From Rhodococcus sp. OK302 (GTDB lineage Bacteria; Actinomycetota; Actinomycetes; Mycobacteriales; Mycobacteriaceae): a DNA stretch of 64,000 bases. Below are positions 35,632 through 44,349 of the stretch, piece by piece. Location of the stretch: NCBI RefSeq assembly GCF_002245895.1, contig NZ_NPJZ01000002.1, positions 62,001 to 126,000 of the forward strand, given 5' to 3'. The notes below the pieces were generated by a model. That model saw only the letters and a list, made by a program, of their open reading frames with translations. It had not been told where the DNA came from and did no database searches. Each line of letters starts with the position of its first letter. Within the stretch, counting starts at the first letter, position 1. The position numbers were made by a program, and so were the translations under genes.

Positions 35632-35765
35632 GAGCACAGTCCTATCGTGGATACGGCGGGTCAGTCAGGAGGGGGCAGCCCGGCACGGATAGCGGGTCAT
35701 CCGTGTTGTGTGCTCAACACGGATGACGTTGGATCGCCCCGACTCGTCAATGGCCCGAGTCGGGG
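35632..35765 (+). ncRNA. Structured element, family 1, copy B
   Basis: Same order as copy A: CCCGGCACGGATAG box, a perfect 13-bp stem (35696-35708 with 35715-35727, loop TGTGCT) and a terminator hairpin CCCCGACTCG/CGAGTCGGGG (35737-35746, 35756-35765) followed by TTT. All 13 pairs are Watson-Crick here, where copy A has two G-T pairs. Confidence 0.5.
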
Positions 35766-35833
35766 TTTCCACTCTCACGCAGGCGGTTGTCTCCCCGTCG
35801 CGGCGGCTGGTCGTCATCGCAGATGGCGTGTCT

Positions 35834-35948
35834 ACCGGCTGACAGCTCGCCGGAGGTGGGCCTCGCGAACTGCGCACCGGAGTTCACCGGCCACCGGTGC
35901 GCACGGCTCACCGACGGAGTGCGCTCGCAACCATCTCGTCGGTGAGCC
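35834..35948. ncRNA. Structured element, family 2, unit E with element P copy 2
   Basis: After CCGGCTGACAGCTCGCCGG-GGTGGGCC-type sequence (35834-35862) come TGCGCACCGG/CCGGTGCGCA (35871-35880, 35894-35903) and a perfect 12-bp stem GGCTCACCGACG/CGTCGGTGAGCC (35905-35916, 35937-35948). Compared with unit D2 the stems differ in sequence but keep pairing. A degraded relative lies near 36381-36445. Orientation uncertain. Confidence 0.45.
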
Positions 35949-36101
35949 CCGCACACGACGAAAGCCCCAACCAATACCGTCGTTGCTGCGTTTTGCGGAA
36001 GCTGGCGCCGATACTGAATTGGCGAGGTCCACAGTGTTGGCGATGCGGCAGTTTTCAGCGCGTCGCCCACTACCGTCCGATAATCACGTATCCCACCGAC
36101 T

Positions 36102-36347
36102 TCACGATGGGCGAGAATTGCCGCGCGCACGAAGAAGAGAATGCACCTCGGCGCTTCGATAGCGACGATGCCCGCCGAGAGTGGTCATGAATCCGATCTT
36201 GCCGGCCTTCGCCCACCGAACAACAGTCCTGGGATCGACGCGAAAGAGAACCGCGACTTGTTTCGGAGTGAGAAGCTCCTCATCGAGCGGCCACCTGGTT
36301 GCGGCGACATCGTTCTGCAAAGCCACATCGACCGTCATCTGTTCCAT
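36102..36347 (-). CDS. BldC-like (MerR-type winged helix) regulator
   Basis: An 81-residue protein. ELLTPKQVAVLFRVDPRTVV and RWAKAGKIGFMTTLGGHRRY form the helix-turn-helix and wing typical of BldC and related small MerR-like proteins, which bind direct repeats at developmental promoters. The start is taken at 36347 (MEQMTVDV); the longer frame to 36533 reads through a family-2-like element and is unlikely. No partner gene adjoins it. Confidence 0.8.
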   Translation of the reverse strand: MEQMTVDVALQNDVAATRWPLDEELLTPKQVAVLFRVDPRTVVRWAKAGKIGFMTTLGGHRRYRSAEVHSLLRARGNSRPS

Positions 36348-36942
36348 ACCACTTACCGCTTTCCTTACATCAGGATCGATTCGCACGGTGACGACAACTC
36401 CACGCTCGCAACCATCTCGTCGACGAGCCCCCAAACGACGAAAAGCCCCCTTCCTCACACGGGGCATCCGCCGCCAGGAGACGCGCCAACATCGCAGAAG
36501 CGTCAACGCGCCCGTCCCAGCGAACTCAGACAAATAGACATGCCGCGGCCCTCGCGCTCACGCGAAGGCTGCGGCACACGTCAGGTGCTGCCGGCACATC
36601 TGAGCTCGCACCAACGAGCCCCGCGCACACCGGTCTTTCGGGGATTTGGCATGCGGCAGAACACTATGACAGATGAGTACAGAAAACGAGAGGCCGCAGG
36701 GAACTTCACCCCGAGTATCACCCCCCGAAGTGCATGACGAAAACCCCTCGAATTCGCCCTTTCCGGTGTACAGATCTCCGGAATACACAGACCATCGATG
36801 TAGGCCGCGCAATCGACAACAGCGTCAGCGGCTCGGTTGATGCACGTTACCCGATCCATACTCACAGCCCCTACCCCTGCGCATGCCTTCGCCGAGAAGA
36901 CGGCGACCCAGTACCAGCGGCTCGATGTCCCTCAACACAAAA
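36348..36942. other. Gene-free stretch with decayed element
   Basis: A partial family-2 element lies at about 36381-36445 (CTCGCAACCATCTCGTCG shared with unit E). A TGCCGC-GGCC/GGCTGCGGCA hairpin sits at about 36541-36576. No coding frame is convincing. Confidence 0.4.
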
Positions 36943-36983
36943 GGCCCGCACCGGATTTGGGCTCCGAGAATCCGGTGCGGGCC
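36943..36983. terminator. Terminator-like hairpin
   Basis: GGCCCGCACCGGAT (36943-36956) pairs perfectly with ATCCGGTGCGGGCC (36970-36983), followed by ATTGTTG. There is no intact gene directly upstream. Confidence 0.65.
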
Positions 36984-37207
36984 ATTGTTGCATCGCTCGT
37001 CCAAACACTGAAGGGGAGAGATTTCTTCGCCGAGTTCAGCACAACCCGACAGCATCAACACACACGAACACAACACGCAGCGTCCTGGCTGGTGGACGCA
37101 ATGCGCCGAGCCCCGTCGAGGTGATGCCCCGCCTACACGGACCTGCCGCAGGTCCTCGATACCCTCTCCCCGAGCGAGACCGACACCCTGATCCGCCGCG
37201 CCGGCAT

Positions 37208-38551
37208 CTAGCCAGCCGAGTGCGCGCGGGGTGTTGGTGGCAGCCGAAGCCGCAGTCGGGTACCCCCGAGCGGACTCTCCGACAGGCCGGCGGTGCCGCC
37301 GTGCAACGCGGCCTGCTGAGCGATCAACGCCAGACCGAGTCCGGAGCCCTCGACCTGCGCGGCCGAGCCCCGAGTAAACCTGACGAACATCCCCGCCCGC
37401 TCGTACTCGGGGATACCGATACCGTCATCGTCCACCGTGACGGCGACGCCGTGAGCACCGTTCTCGGCGAGGGTGATCCGCACCAGCCCGGCGCGCCCGT
37501 GACGGACCGCGTTGATGATCGCATTGTCGAGCACCAGCCGCAGCCCCGACGGAATCCCGCGCACCGTCAACGCGTCCGGGGCACACAGTTCGATCTCCAG
37601 GTCGGGTAGCCGCCGCGCGGACTCTTGCACGCAGCGATCCGCAAGGTCGACGAGGTCCACCTCCTCATGGTCGGCCACGTCGGAGAGTTCACCGACCGCC
37701 AGACGCTCGAGGTCCGTGAGCGTCGTCTCGACCTCACGCTGCGTGGCGAGGACATCACGCACGATCTCGGCGCGCTGCTCGTCGGAGAGCGGCATCGTCG
37801 CCAGCACCTCGAGATCGGTGCGCATCGACGTGAGCGGGGTGCGCAGCTCGTGAGCGGACACCGCGGCGAAGTCGCGAGCCGAGCGGAGCGCCTCCTGGGT
37901 TCGGTTACGCGCCTGCTGCATCCGTCCGAGCATGTCCGTGATCGCGTCGGAGAGTTCCTCCGCCTCGCGGGCGCCTCGAACGTTCGCAAGCACATTGGAC
38001 GGGTCGTCCCCGACAGTGCGCATGGCGGCAGCAAGCCGTTGCAGGGGCCGCACGGCACGGCCGGCGAGCAGCCAGCCGAGCCCGGCCGCCACCGCGATCG
38101 CCGCGACCGCGGCTGCCGCGACCTGCCACTGTTGTTGGCGGATCGCCTGCGACAGTGTGTCTTCCGGGACGGTGACGGCGAGGTACGTGCCGTCTGTGCC
38201 GTTGACCGGGACGTCGCGGGCGCGCACGGTCCTCCCCGCCAGGGTTTCCGTTCGGACCGTGCCGGATTCGGCGACGTGGTCGCCGGGTGCGGTCACCGCC
38301 GGTTCGGGGATCGTCGTGTTCGGGAGCTCCGAGGTTTCCGCGCTCGGGAGCTCCGAGGTTTCCGCGATCGTCGTCTCGGCGGCCACGCTCAACACCACCG
38401 AGTCGAGTGTGCGGTCGAGCTGAGCGGATCCGTTCACTCGCAGGAACACAGCGCATGCAATACCGATCGCGGCGATGACGATGGCCGCCGCCAGTGCCGA
38501 CACCATTGCCACCCGGGTCCGGAGGGACGGTGATCGCCGGCGCACCCTCAT
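37208..38551 (-). CDS. Sensor histidine kinase (PrrB/TcrY-like), orphaned
   Basis: A 447-residue kinase: helix 1 (about 14-38, [20 protein letters not shown]), an extracytoplasmic domain with a short Ser/Glu duplication ([13 protein letters not shown]), helix 2 (about 155-178), HAMP, HisKA with [13 protein letters not shown] and HATPase_c with [12 protein letters not shown] and [12 protein letters not shown]. The start is taken at MRVRRRSPS; the frame is open upstream because it is fused in phase to the remnant of its response regulator. Its natural partner is therefore lost unless another regulator is used. Confidence 0.87.
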   Translation of the reverse strand: MRVRRRSPSLRTRVAMVSALAAAIVIAAIGIACAVFLRVNGSAQLDRTLDSVVLSVAAETTIAETSELPSAETSELPNTTIPEPAVTAPGDHVAESGTVRTETLAGRTVRARDVPVNGTDGTYLAVTVPEDTLSQAIRQQQWQVAAAAVAAIAVAAGLGWLLAGRAVRPLQRLAAAMRTVGDDPSNVLANVRGAREAEELSDAITDMLGRMQQARNRTQEALRSARDFAAVSAHELRTPLTSMRTDLEVLATMPLSDEQRAEIVRDVLATQREVETTLTDLERLAVGELSDVADHEEVDLVDLADRCVQESARRLPDLEIELCAPDALTVRGIPSGLRLVLDNAIINAVRHGRAGLVRITLAENGAHGVAVTVDDDGIGIPEYERAGMFVRFTRGSAAQVEGSGLGLALIAQQAALHGGTAGLSESPLGGTRLRLRLPPTPRAHSAG

Positions 38552-38883
38552 AGCTGCTCCGGCAGTACGAATCCGACTCCCCCGCACGGTGTGCAGCACT
38601 CGCGGCATTCCCGTCGCCTCCAGTTTTCTATGCAGGTACGTGACGAACACGTCGACGACATCGGTGTCCGTGTCGAACACGTCGACGACATTGGTGTCAG
38701 TGTCGACGTCGTAGCCCCACACCCGGCGCTTCAGTTGCGCCCGACCGAGCACAGCGCGGAGGCCCCGTCTGTGCAGTCTCCATGCCGAAACCGGACAGAC
38801 GGAACCCCCGGACAGAGGGACGAGAGGACCTTGGTCTGGTTGTCGACGATCAGGATGCAGACGGTGTCAGTCACCTGATCCAT
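38552..38883 (-). pseudogene. Response regulator with large internal deletion
   Basis: The N-terminal end survives as [17 protein letters not shown] and, after a frameshift, [16 protein letters not shown]. The C-terminal end survives as [20 protein letters not shown] and [20 protein letters not shown]. About 140 central residues, including the phospho-acceptor Asp, are missing. [10 protein letters not shown] is tandemly duplicated (30 bp). It lies immediately upstream of, and in frame with, the kinase. Confidence 0.8.
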
Positions 38884-38935
38884 CGCACCTGATCGCGGAG
38901 GAACGAGGCCCGCCCGCCCCCAGCACTTACCGGGG

Positions 38936-39337
38936 TCAGCAGGCCGGTACGGCGGGTGTGACGTCGCCGTTCTGCGCGTCCGCGCTCGCGACCGTCTCGT
39001 CCGCGCCGCGGGCACGGATCTCTTCGGCGCTGGCGACGACCGCGGGTTCGGTGGCGGCAGCGGGCGTGATGTCCGCCAGGTTGAGTTCACCCTTCGCGAC
39101 CAGCGCGTAGACCTCTTCCGGGGTCAGGGCGCGGGCACACTCGCCGTTCGGGGTGTCGGACTGCATGGCCGGGACCGACTCCGCGGCGGTGTCGGAGACT
39201 ACGACCGGTGCGGTCTCGGAGAGGCCACCGCTGGCCCAGGCAACGCCGGGCACGGCGATCGCGGCGACGGCAGCGATTCCGGCTGCGGTGATGGCTACTC
39301 GCCGGCGGACGGGGTTGTCGATGACGGTCTTGCGCAT
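38936..39337 (-). CDS. Exported protein, 133 aa
   Basis: A basic N-terminus and hydrophobic helix ([20 protein letters not shown]) end near AWASG, so it is secreted or membrane-anchored. The mature part is Ala/Glu/Asp-rich with TPEEVYALVAKGELNLADIT and ends PAVPAC. AGGAG lies eight bases before the ATG. It sits upstream of the decayed two-component pair on the same strand and may have been its target. Family unknown. Confidence 0.72.
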   Translation of the reverse strand: MRKTVIDNPVRRRVAITAAGIAAVAAIAVPGVAWASGGLSETAPVVVSDTAAESVPAMQSDTPNGECARALTPEEVYALVAKGELNLADITPAAATEPAVVASAEEIRARGADETVASADAQNGDVTPAVPAC

Positions 39338-39732
39338 GGGTGATCTCCTCGCTCGGTGCCGCGGCCCTGGTGGCCTCGACATCTCCGAATCTATGGCCGG
39401 AAAACTGGGCGTTCGTTGGTGAACTCTTAGGGGTTGGTGAGAAAACCGTTCCACCGTCGATGGATGAACGATGCGGCCTCGACATCTCGGTGCACCGCAG
39501 CGTCCGGATGGTCACGGAGAAGGCGGTGCTGGCCGGGTCGATGTCGGACGAGACCCGACAGAGGGCCTCAACCAGAGTCCAGGCAGTCCCATTCTCCCTA
39601 GCCACACGCATACATTTCGTGACCTCGGACGCTGCCCACGCATAACGCGCTCACGTCTCCGCACGCTTCACCTGCCCTGTTAAGGTCTGGAACTCGTGGT
39701 GAAGACCCTGCCCGAATCCCGCTCTGCCACGC
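39338..39732. other. Intergenic region, possible GAF-like scrap
   Basis: A minus-strand frame from about 39611 (TAWTLVEALCRVSSDIDPAS) has the look of a GAF-domain start but decays quickly. No other feature seen. Confidence 0.35.
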
Positions 39733-40311
39733 CTATCGCGGGCCGTCGAGCTCGACGTACAACGTCTCGGACCAGTAACCGAGACCGAGCTCGCGGAGGG
39801 GTTCCTCGATACTCTCCTGCGACGGCGTGAACACCCGCTGCCAGAAGTTCGGCTTGACGGGTGCGAGCCTGGCCAACGCCGCCTCCATCTCCGCGTCGAT
39901 GTCCGCCAGCCCGGCCAGCAGTGACCTGCCCTGGTCGGCGAACGACTCGTCGTCCATGTCGAAGACCTCGCCACACTCGAGAACGAAATAGTGGTCGGGT
40001 TCGGTGTGGCTGCGCAGGAATCGCAGCGCATCCTCGGCCATCGTGCCGCGGCCGGGGTGGTCGATACGACCGAGGAAGCCGTCTAGCCGGGCGATTCCGG
40101 GGCCGCAGCGCGCCGTGACCGCGATTAGGTCGGGGGTGCCGTCCCAGATGATCGACTGGCAGGCACGGGGGTCCACGGAGACGAGGACCCGGGGGACCAG
40201 CGGTATTGCGTACGACCACTCGGAGATACCGGTGAAGCGCTGGATGCGGGCCGACGCCGGATCTTCCTGAGGGGCAACAGGAGTGGTGTAGAGATAGGTG
40301 CGGTTGGCCAC
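39733..40311 (-). CDS. Hypothetical protein, 192 aa
   Basis: Soluble acidic protein: YAIPLVPRVLVSVDPRACQS, IARLDGFLGRIDHPG, then HYFVLECGEVFDMDDESFAD and a final strand SETLYVELDGPR. The pattern of mixed strands and acidic helices resembles single-domain immunity-type proteins of actinobacteria, but I do not recognise a family. The start at 40311 (MANRTYLYTT) gives a strand-first domain and is plausible. Confidence 0.65.
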   Translation of the reverse strand: MANRTYLYTTPVAPQEDPASARIQRFTGISEWSYAIPLVPRVLVSVDPRACQSIIWDGTPDLIAVTARCGPGIARLDGFLGRIDHPGRGTMAEDALRFLRSHTEPDHYFVLECGEVFDMDDESFADQGRSLLAGLADIDAEMEAALARLAPVKPNFWQRVFTPSQESIEEPLRELGLGYWSETLYVELDGPR

Positions 40312-40541
40312 GGCCGCTTCCTGTCTGTAGTCGGATCGGGTGACGAGCCGAGTCTAAGCCCGCGGTGCTGGTCCACCCTCGAGTGGGCGGCATCGTCGAC
40401 TTCACGGCATCTCGTCTGGTGCAGGCGTGGACGGGCCGGACTTCATCTCCGATCGACGTTTTCGACCGCAGCGTTGATCAGTTCACCTCTCCCGGATGCG
40501 CAGCCATCGCCGAGGAAAGTGCGCCCGAGACGGATTCGGGC

Positions 40542-40567
40542 GTGAGGGCGGACCGGTCCGCCCTCAC
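40542..40567. promoter_or_regulatory. Perfect 26-bp palindrome
   Basis: GTGAGGGCGGACC followed directly by its complement, no spacer, 234 bases upstream of the EspR-like gene. Could be an operator or a processed hairpin. The rest of 40312-40801 shows only a doubtful open frame ending at the regulator start. Confidence 0.5.
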
Positions 40568-40801
40568 TGCCAGCGCCGAACAGCAGTTCCGAACTCTGAC
40601 ACAGTTGCTCGACTCGGCACGCCGACACTCTCAGGCACCGCGCAAGGATACGGCGGACCTCTGCTCACCGGAGGACCGATCGATTCCGTCGACGTGCAGC
40701 CCGCCGCCAGCGTCACCGGCGAACCAGCCCGCACTGCACGCCCACCTCGTCGGTATCCTCACTCGAACACAGAAGGAGACGACGAAGGAAATGAGTCGAT
40801 A

Positions 40802-41317
40802 ATGGTCGGGCGAGTAGCCAGCGAAAACGTCTTTCAGATTCGATTGAACGAGTTGTTCGCCGCCGCGAATCGGCGGCCGACCAACAGGGCAGTGGCGAAA
40901 GGACTTCTGGCACAAGGATGCCGGCTCTCGGCGCCATATCTCTCGCAGTTGCGCAACGGAATACGCGATAACCCGTCCGAGGAAGTCGTGGCCGCGTTGG
41001 CCGACTACTTCGCCGTCTCGCCCGGCTACTTCTTCACCATCCCCTGGTCCGGTGATCGAACCCGCGCACAGGCCTCGGACACCGAGATCGTCGAACGCCT
41101 CGATGACCTGGCACTCAAACAGCTGCTGCTGACTGCGAACGGACTCTCCGGAGCATCGCTGGAGCTGCTCGTCGATCTGGCCACCAGATTCCGCACCGCC
41201 GATCACCGCCGCGCGGTCCCAGCAGATTCACCGTCCTACAACCGACCATTCGAAGCAGCAGTCGGACCCCGCCGCACTACGTCGGAGAAAGTAGGCCTGG
41301 CGCTCACCCACCCTTGA
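40802..41317 (+). CDS. EspR-like helix-turn-helix regulator
   Basis: A 171-residue XRE-type protein. RLNELFAAANRRPTNRAVAK, LSAPYLSQLRNGIRDNPSEE and VVAALADYFAVSPGYFF match the N-terminal domain of mycobacterial EspR, a nucleoid-associated regulator of secretion genes. The C-terminal part (LDDLALKQLLLTANGLSGAS) resembles its dimerisation helices, followed by a disordered tail. The start overlaps the stop of an upstream reading frame as TAATG, and AAGGAAATG lies 11 bases before. Confidence 0.78.
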   Translation: MVGRVASENVFQIRLNELFAAANRRPTNRAVAKGLLAQGCRLSAPYLSQLRNGIRDNPSEEVVAALADYFAVSPGYFFTIPWSGDRTRAQASDTEIVERLDDLALKQLLLTANGLSGASLELLVDLATRFRTADHRRAVPADSPSYNRPFEAAVGPRRTTSEKVGLALTHP

Positions 41318-41602
41318 CCTGTGGTGATGACACGTCCCCTCGTCGATCGTCGTCGTCACCATCAACATCACCATCACCATCACCATCACCGGCATCCTCA
41401 CTACGCGCAACCCGAACCATCTGCAGCTGGCGTCCGCTCCACCAGAAACGACCGGCCCTGCAACAATGACGAACCCCACCAGCCGAGGAGATTTTCACCG
41501 ATGACCGCCACCACCGCCCGCAGCCACACCTCGATGTTGACACCAATCGAGGTGAGAGTGCAGTTGCGTCCGATCGTGCGCATGTATACCCGTGATTGGT
41601 AG
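41313..41602 (+). pseudogene. Third thioesterase cassette relic
   Basis: Starts with an inverted version of the 70-bp repeat end (CTTGACCTGTGGTGATGACA). It contains the same leader (CCAGCCGAGGAGATTT) and start ATG at 41501 with MTATTARSHTS, then breaks off into unrelated sequence with a stop at 41602. Only the first 11 codons of the thioesterase remain. Confidence 0.75.
41351..41390. repeat. CATCAC microsatellite
   Basis: About 40 bases of CATCACCATCACCATCAC-type triplet repeats, inside the third thioesterase relic leader. Not part of a convincing gene. Confidence 0.8.
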
Positions 41603-41810
41603 GGCCGATTTCGTTCTGGTTGCACTGGTTCAGCAGCCGACCGGGCCAATGCCGCTGTAGATCATGACCTGCGGCGTGGGCTCATCGAAAACCGTGACGG
41701 ACAACATTGATCCATCGGGTGAGCCACCCCAGAACCCGGATCTTCCGGGCAGTCAACGAGCGCACAACAGTTTTGCATGGAATTTGGGTCGGTCCGCTCG
41801 TGTTGCAACT

Positions 41811-42023
41811 TCACTTGCCGCGTCGCCTGCGTTCTGAATCGGGTTCGCGGGCAGTGGATTCCAATTCTCCGACGATCTGCATGAGGCCCAGTAGTGCAAT
41901 CCGATCGGCGTCGGTTGGTGACCCTTCGGCGTCAAGGAATCCGTAGATCACCCGTTGAAGCCCGTTCGTTCTCGGGGCGTCGTTTGAGATCCGGAGATCT
42001 TCATAGCCGAGGTAGTCAGTCAA
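41811..42023 (-). CDS. Small hypothetical protein, 70 aa
   Basis: Begins (TTG) TDYLGYEDLRISNDAPRTNG and continues DADRIALLGLMQIVGELEST. AGGAA lies seven bases upstream. Third gene of a small minus-strand operon with 42085-42276 and 42279-42683. Charged, soluble, no family recognised. Confidence 0.55.
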   Translation of the reverse strand: MTDYLGYEDLRISNDAPRTNGLQRVIYGFLDAEGSPTDADRIALLGLMQIVGELESTAREPDSERRRRGK

Positions 42024-42084
42024 ATTCGGTTCCTCTATCTCATGTGCGAAGCCGGCCGACGCCGCTTGCCTGGAATTTCAATCC

Positions 42085-42276
42085 TCAGAACCCTGGGCCG
42101 CGCCGTCGAGCGACCGCCGCGAAGCGATCAGCGGCCCGCGCCCAGACGTCACGCCCCTCGAAGTCTCCCGCCAGTGCGCGTTCAGTGGATCTTGTGACGA
42201 ACTGGCGATGTCTGAGCATCAGTGTCTCGTTGTCGAGGGCGTGCGGGTTTTCGCCGAGAATCAGATCATCCGACAT
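42085..42276 (-). CDS. Small hypothetical protein, 63 aa
   Basis: Helical protein (LDNETLMLRHRQFVTRSTER, then DFEGRDVWARAADRFAAVAR). Its ATG starts two bases after the stop of the upstream gene (TAGCCATG), suggesting coupled translation. No family recognised. Confidence 0.6.
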   Translation of the reverse strand: MSDDLILGENPHALDNETLMLRHRQFVTRSTERALAGDFEGRDVWARAADRFAAVARRRGPGF

Positions 42277-42278
42277 GG

Positions 42279-42683
42279 CTATTGCGGATGGCCGTCGTTT
42301 GCTGCACTATTCCGAGCCGATCGTGATTCGGCCATTTTGTGTAGCTCTGCTGTCGTCAGCGTTCCAAGTGACGATCCATCCGAGAGCGCCGTGTCGATTC
42401 GAACCAGACTTTGACGGAACCATTTTCCATCGTCATCGTTGAATGCAAACGGCGTGCCGACGAACTGTGCGAGGTTCCCGAACTTATTGATGTCGTGAAA
42501 GAGTTCGACCGTGATTCCAGTTTTGGCAGGGTCGAAGATTGCGGTGACAACCCCGTCTTTGCAGCTGATGTTCTTGATTGCTTGAGCGATCCTCACGCCG
42601 CCACTTGCGCGCTCTGCCATGCAATTGAGGGCGGCAGCAGTGATCTCGGCGTCGGTGGGCGGGGTGTTGGGTAGGTTGCTCAT
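42279..42683 (-). CDS. Hypothetical protein, 134 aa
   Basis: First gene of the small operon. A helical start (TDAEITAAALNCMAERASGG) is followed by strands VVTAIFDPAKTGITVELFHD and FVGTPFAFNDDDGKWFRQSL. The start at 42683 is preceded by AAAGAGAG. No signal or membrane segment. It may be an uptake-, immunity- or phage-derived gene, but nothing identifies it. Confidence 0.6.
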   Translation of the reverse strand: MSNLPNTPPTDAEITAAALNCMAERASGGVRIAQAIKNISCKDGVVTAIFDPAKTGITVELFHDINKFGNLAQFVGTPFAFNDDDGKWFRQSLVRIDTALSDGSSLGTLTTAELHKMAESRSARNSAANDGHPQ

Positions 42684-42735
42684 GGCTCTCTTTCGGTTGA
42701 GATCGAGGGGAGACGGACAGTTGACAAACATTAAA

Positions 42736-43053
42736 TCAGACAAACCGGTCGGTAGGTAAAGAAGCGCAAGAGTTACGCCTCGACGTCGGTACTACCGATG
42801 TCGAGGTATAGCTTTTTCGTCTCGAGGGAGGGGACTGCCTGTAAGTGTTGATTGCGGCTGGCCTGGGCTGGCCGACAGGATCGGTATCGTCGCCGCAACG
42901 TATGTGACTCAGGGACTGCTTTGCCTCTCGGACTGCACTTGTGAGGAATTGTCCATCGATTGCGGCAGCGACATCGGCCCTGACATAGCTATCGGTGGCT
43001 TGATTTTCAAGCCTGCCCAACTCAGTAAATCGCGGGTGTTCAGAGCCCACCAT
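42736..43053 (-). CDS. Possible small protein, 105 aa
   Basis: Frame starting MVGSEHPRFTELGRLENQAT inside the end of the membrane-protein gene (14-base overlap), with VRADVAAAIDGQFLTSAVRE, then a Ser/Arg/Thr-rich tail that looks non-coding. The first 60 codons seem genuine; a frameshift may have altered the end. Low certainty. Confidence 0.35.
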   Translation of the reverse strand: MVGSEHPRFTELGRLENQATDSYVRADVAAAIDGQFLTSAVREAKQSLSHIRCGDDTDPVGQPRPAAINTYRQSPPSRRKSYTSTSVVPTSRRNSCASLPTDRFV

Positions 43054-43900
43054 CGAAGAAGGCCGAGAGCGCCGGCGCCGGGTGTTCTGCAGTGGCCGTA
43101 TTCGCCACGCCGACAACGATCAATCCCAGCGCGAACACTGCGCAGAGTGCACCGATCGACCCCAACACACGCCTCGTCCGCCTGCTGGACCGTGCCGTTC
43201 GGGCGAACTTAGTCCACAACACCACGCTCGCGCCGATGAAGACGGCCGCGCCGATCAGCGCAATCACAGCCATGGCCAGGTGACATCGAGCGAAGTCGCT
43301 GATCATCAGATCCAGGGCAGGCGCTATCTGGTTGCCCGCGCTCGTCGATTCAGCGAGTTGCTGCCTGACTTGACCGAGAGCATCGGCGAGTTCTCCGTCG
43401 GATTCCCGCACCGGCAACACCGACATCAACGAGGCGAACGGCGCAATGACGCCCTGAACGTTGGCCATCACCAGCACCGATGAGAACAACGCCAGAACCG
43501 TGACAAGTCCTCCGGCCGAGACGAATGCGATCTTCTTTCCCGCCGTGAGTGGACCAGCCTTCGCAAACGACTTCCGGAGGATTGCTCCGAGCGCGAAGAG
43601 GACCGTCAGCAGGATTGCAGCAATCACGGCCTTGGCCACGTAATACCGGAACCAGTAGTCGACAACTGCCTCCAACCTCGGAGAGAAAGCCCGGACGCCG
43701 GAACTCCAATATCCGACGAACGCCGCGCGGACCGTCTCGATAAGTTCACCCTGGTCTGCGCAACCTTCGCCCGGTCTGCCCGCCAGCGCCCCCGGGGTGA
43801 AAACGAAAGCCGCGGCGAGTGCGACAGCGCAGGCGACGAGCATAGCGGTCGTGACACCTGAGATCCCCGCAGATCGCGACGGTCCCGTGGTGCTGTGCAT
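43040..43900 (-). CDS. Membrane protein, 286 aa, about five helices
   Basis: Helices at about 18-38, 88-110, 127-148, 208-230 and 247-270 (for example TAMLVACAVALAAAFVFTPG and GALCAVFALGLIVVGVANTA). A loop after the first helix has one Cys. It is polytopic in the cytoplasmic membrane. No transporter signature or named family was recognised. It lies upstream of, and overlaps, the doubtful 105-residue frame. Confidence 0.72.
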   Translation of the reverse strand: MHSTTGPSRSAGISGVTTAMLVACAVALAAAFVFTPGALAGRPGEGCADQGELIETVRAAFVGYWSSGVRAFSPRLEAVVDYWFRYYVAKAVIAAILLTVLFALGAILRKSFAKAGPLTAGKKIAFVSAGGLVTVLALFSSVLVMANVQGVIAPFASLMSVLPVRESDGELADALGQVRQQLAESTSAGNQIAPALDLMISDFARCHLAMAVIALIGAAVFIGASVVLWTKFARTARSSRRTRRVLGSIGALCAVFALGLIVVGVANTATAEHPAPALSAFFDGGL

Positions 43901-44159
43901 TGGGCATCCCCAGCGTGATGCGCGATCATCTGGTCACCGTCAACGGTAGCGGAAGGCGCGATCGAACTCGACCAGCCGGCGGGGCCGCCCGGTTCCGCGG
44001 GGCTGAAGAACACTCCAAGCCACGTAGCCGTAACGGCAACGCGGGCTTGATCGTTGGCATGACGAACGCGCGCAGGGCACCCGTGAAAGCTGACGCAGTC
44101 CAGTAGACGAGCAGGCCGCACCGCCGGCCGTTGATCAGAAGCCGAGCGCTTCAGCCTCC

Positions 44160-44311
44160 TAGCTGTCCGGATCCCAGCGCTGCTCGATCTCTGTGCATTT
44201 GGCCTCCGGCATCGACTGAACCATCGCCCACGACATTGACAACGATCGCTCCGCACCGTCGTCATCCCAATTGTCAAGGTACGCAGCCTCAGCCGCAGCA
44301 GGACCGCGGAT
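44160..44311 (-). pseudogene. C-terminal remnant of a small protein
   Basis: Frame reading AAAEAAYLDNWDDDGAERSL and SMSWAMVQSMPEAKCTEIEQ to a stop after RWDPDS is protein-like but has no start; a stop codon lies directly upstream. Probably the end of a lost immunity-type gene. Confidence 0.4.
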
Positions 44312-44349
44312 CTCTCAGGCTTGGGTTCTAGCGGTCGATCTGGATCCGA

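Noticed and set aside
37625..38533. 302-codon plus-strand frame
   Set aside because: Complement shadow of the histidine kinase.
40365..40802. 145-codon open frame before the EspR-like gene
   Set aside because: Pro/Ser/Thr-rich without family pattern or ribosome site; kept only as a possible leader frame because its stop overlaps the regulator start.
41351..41390. Polyhistidine-like coding tract
   Set aside because: The CATCAC repeats fall in a frame without start or homologous context; treated as a microsatellite.
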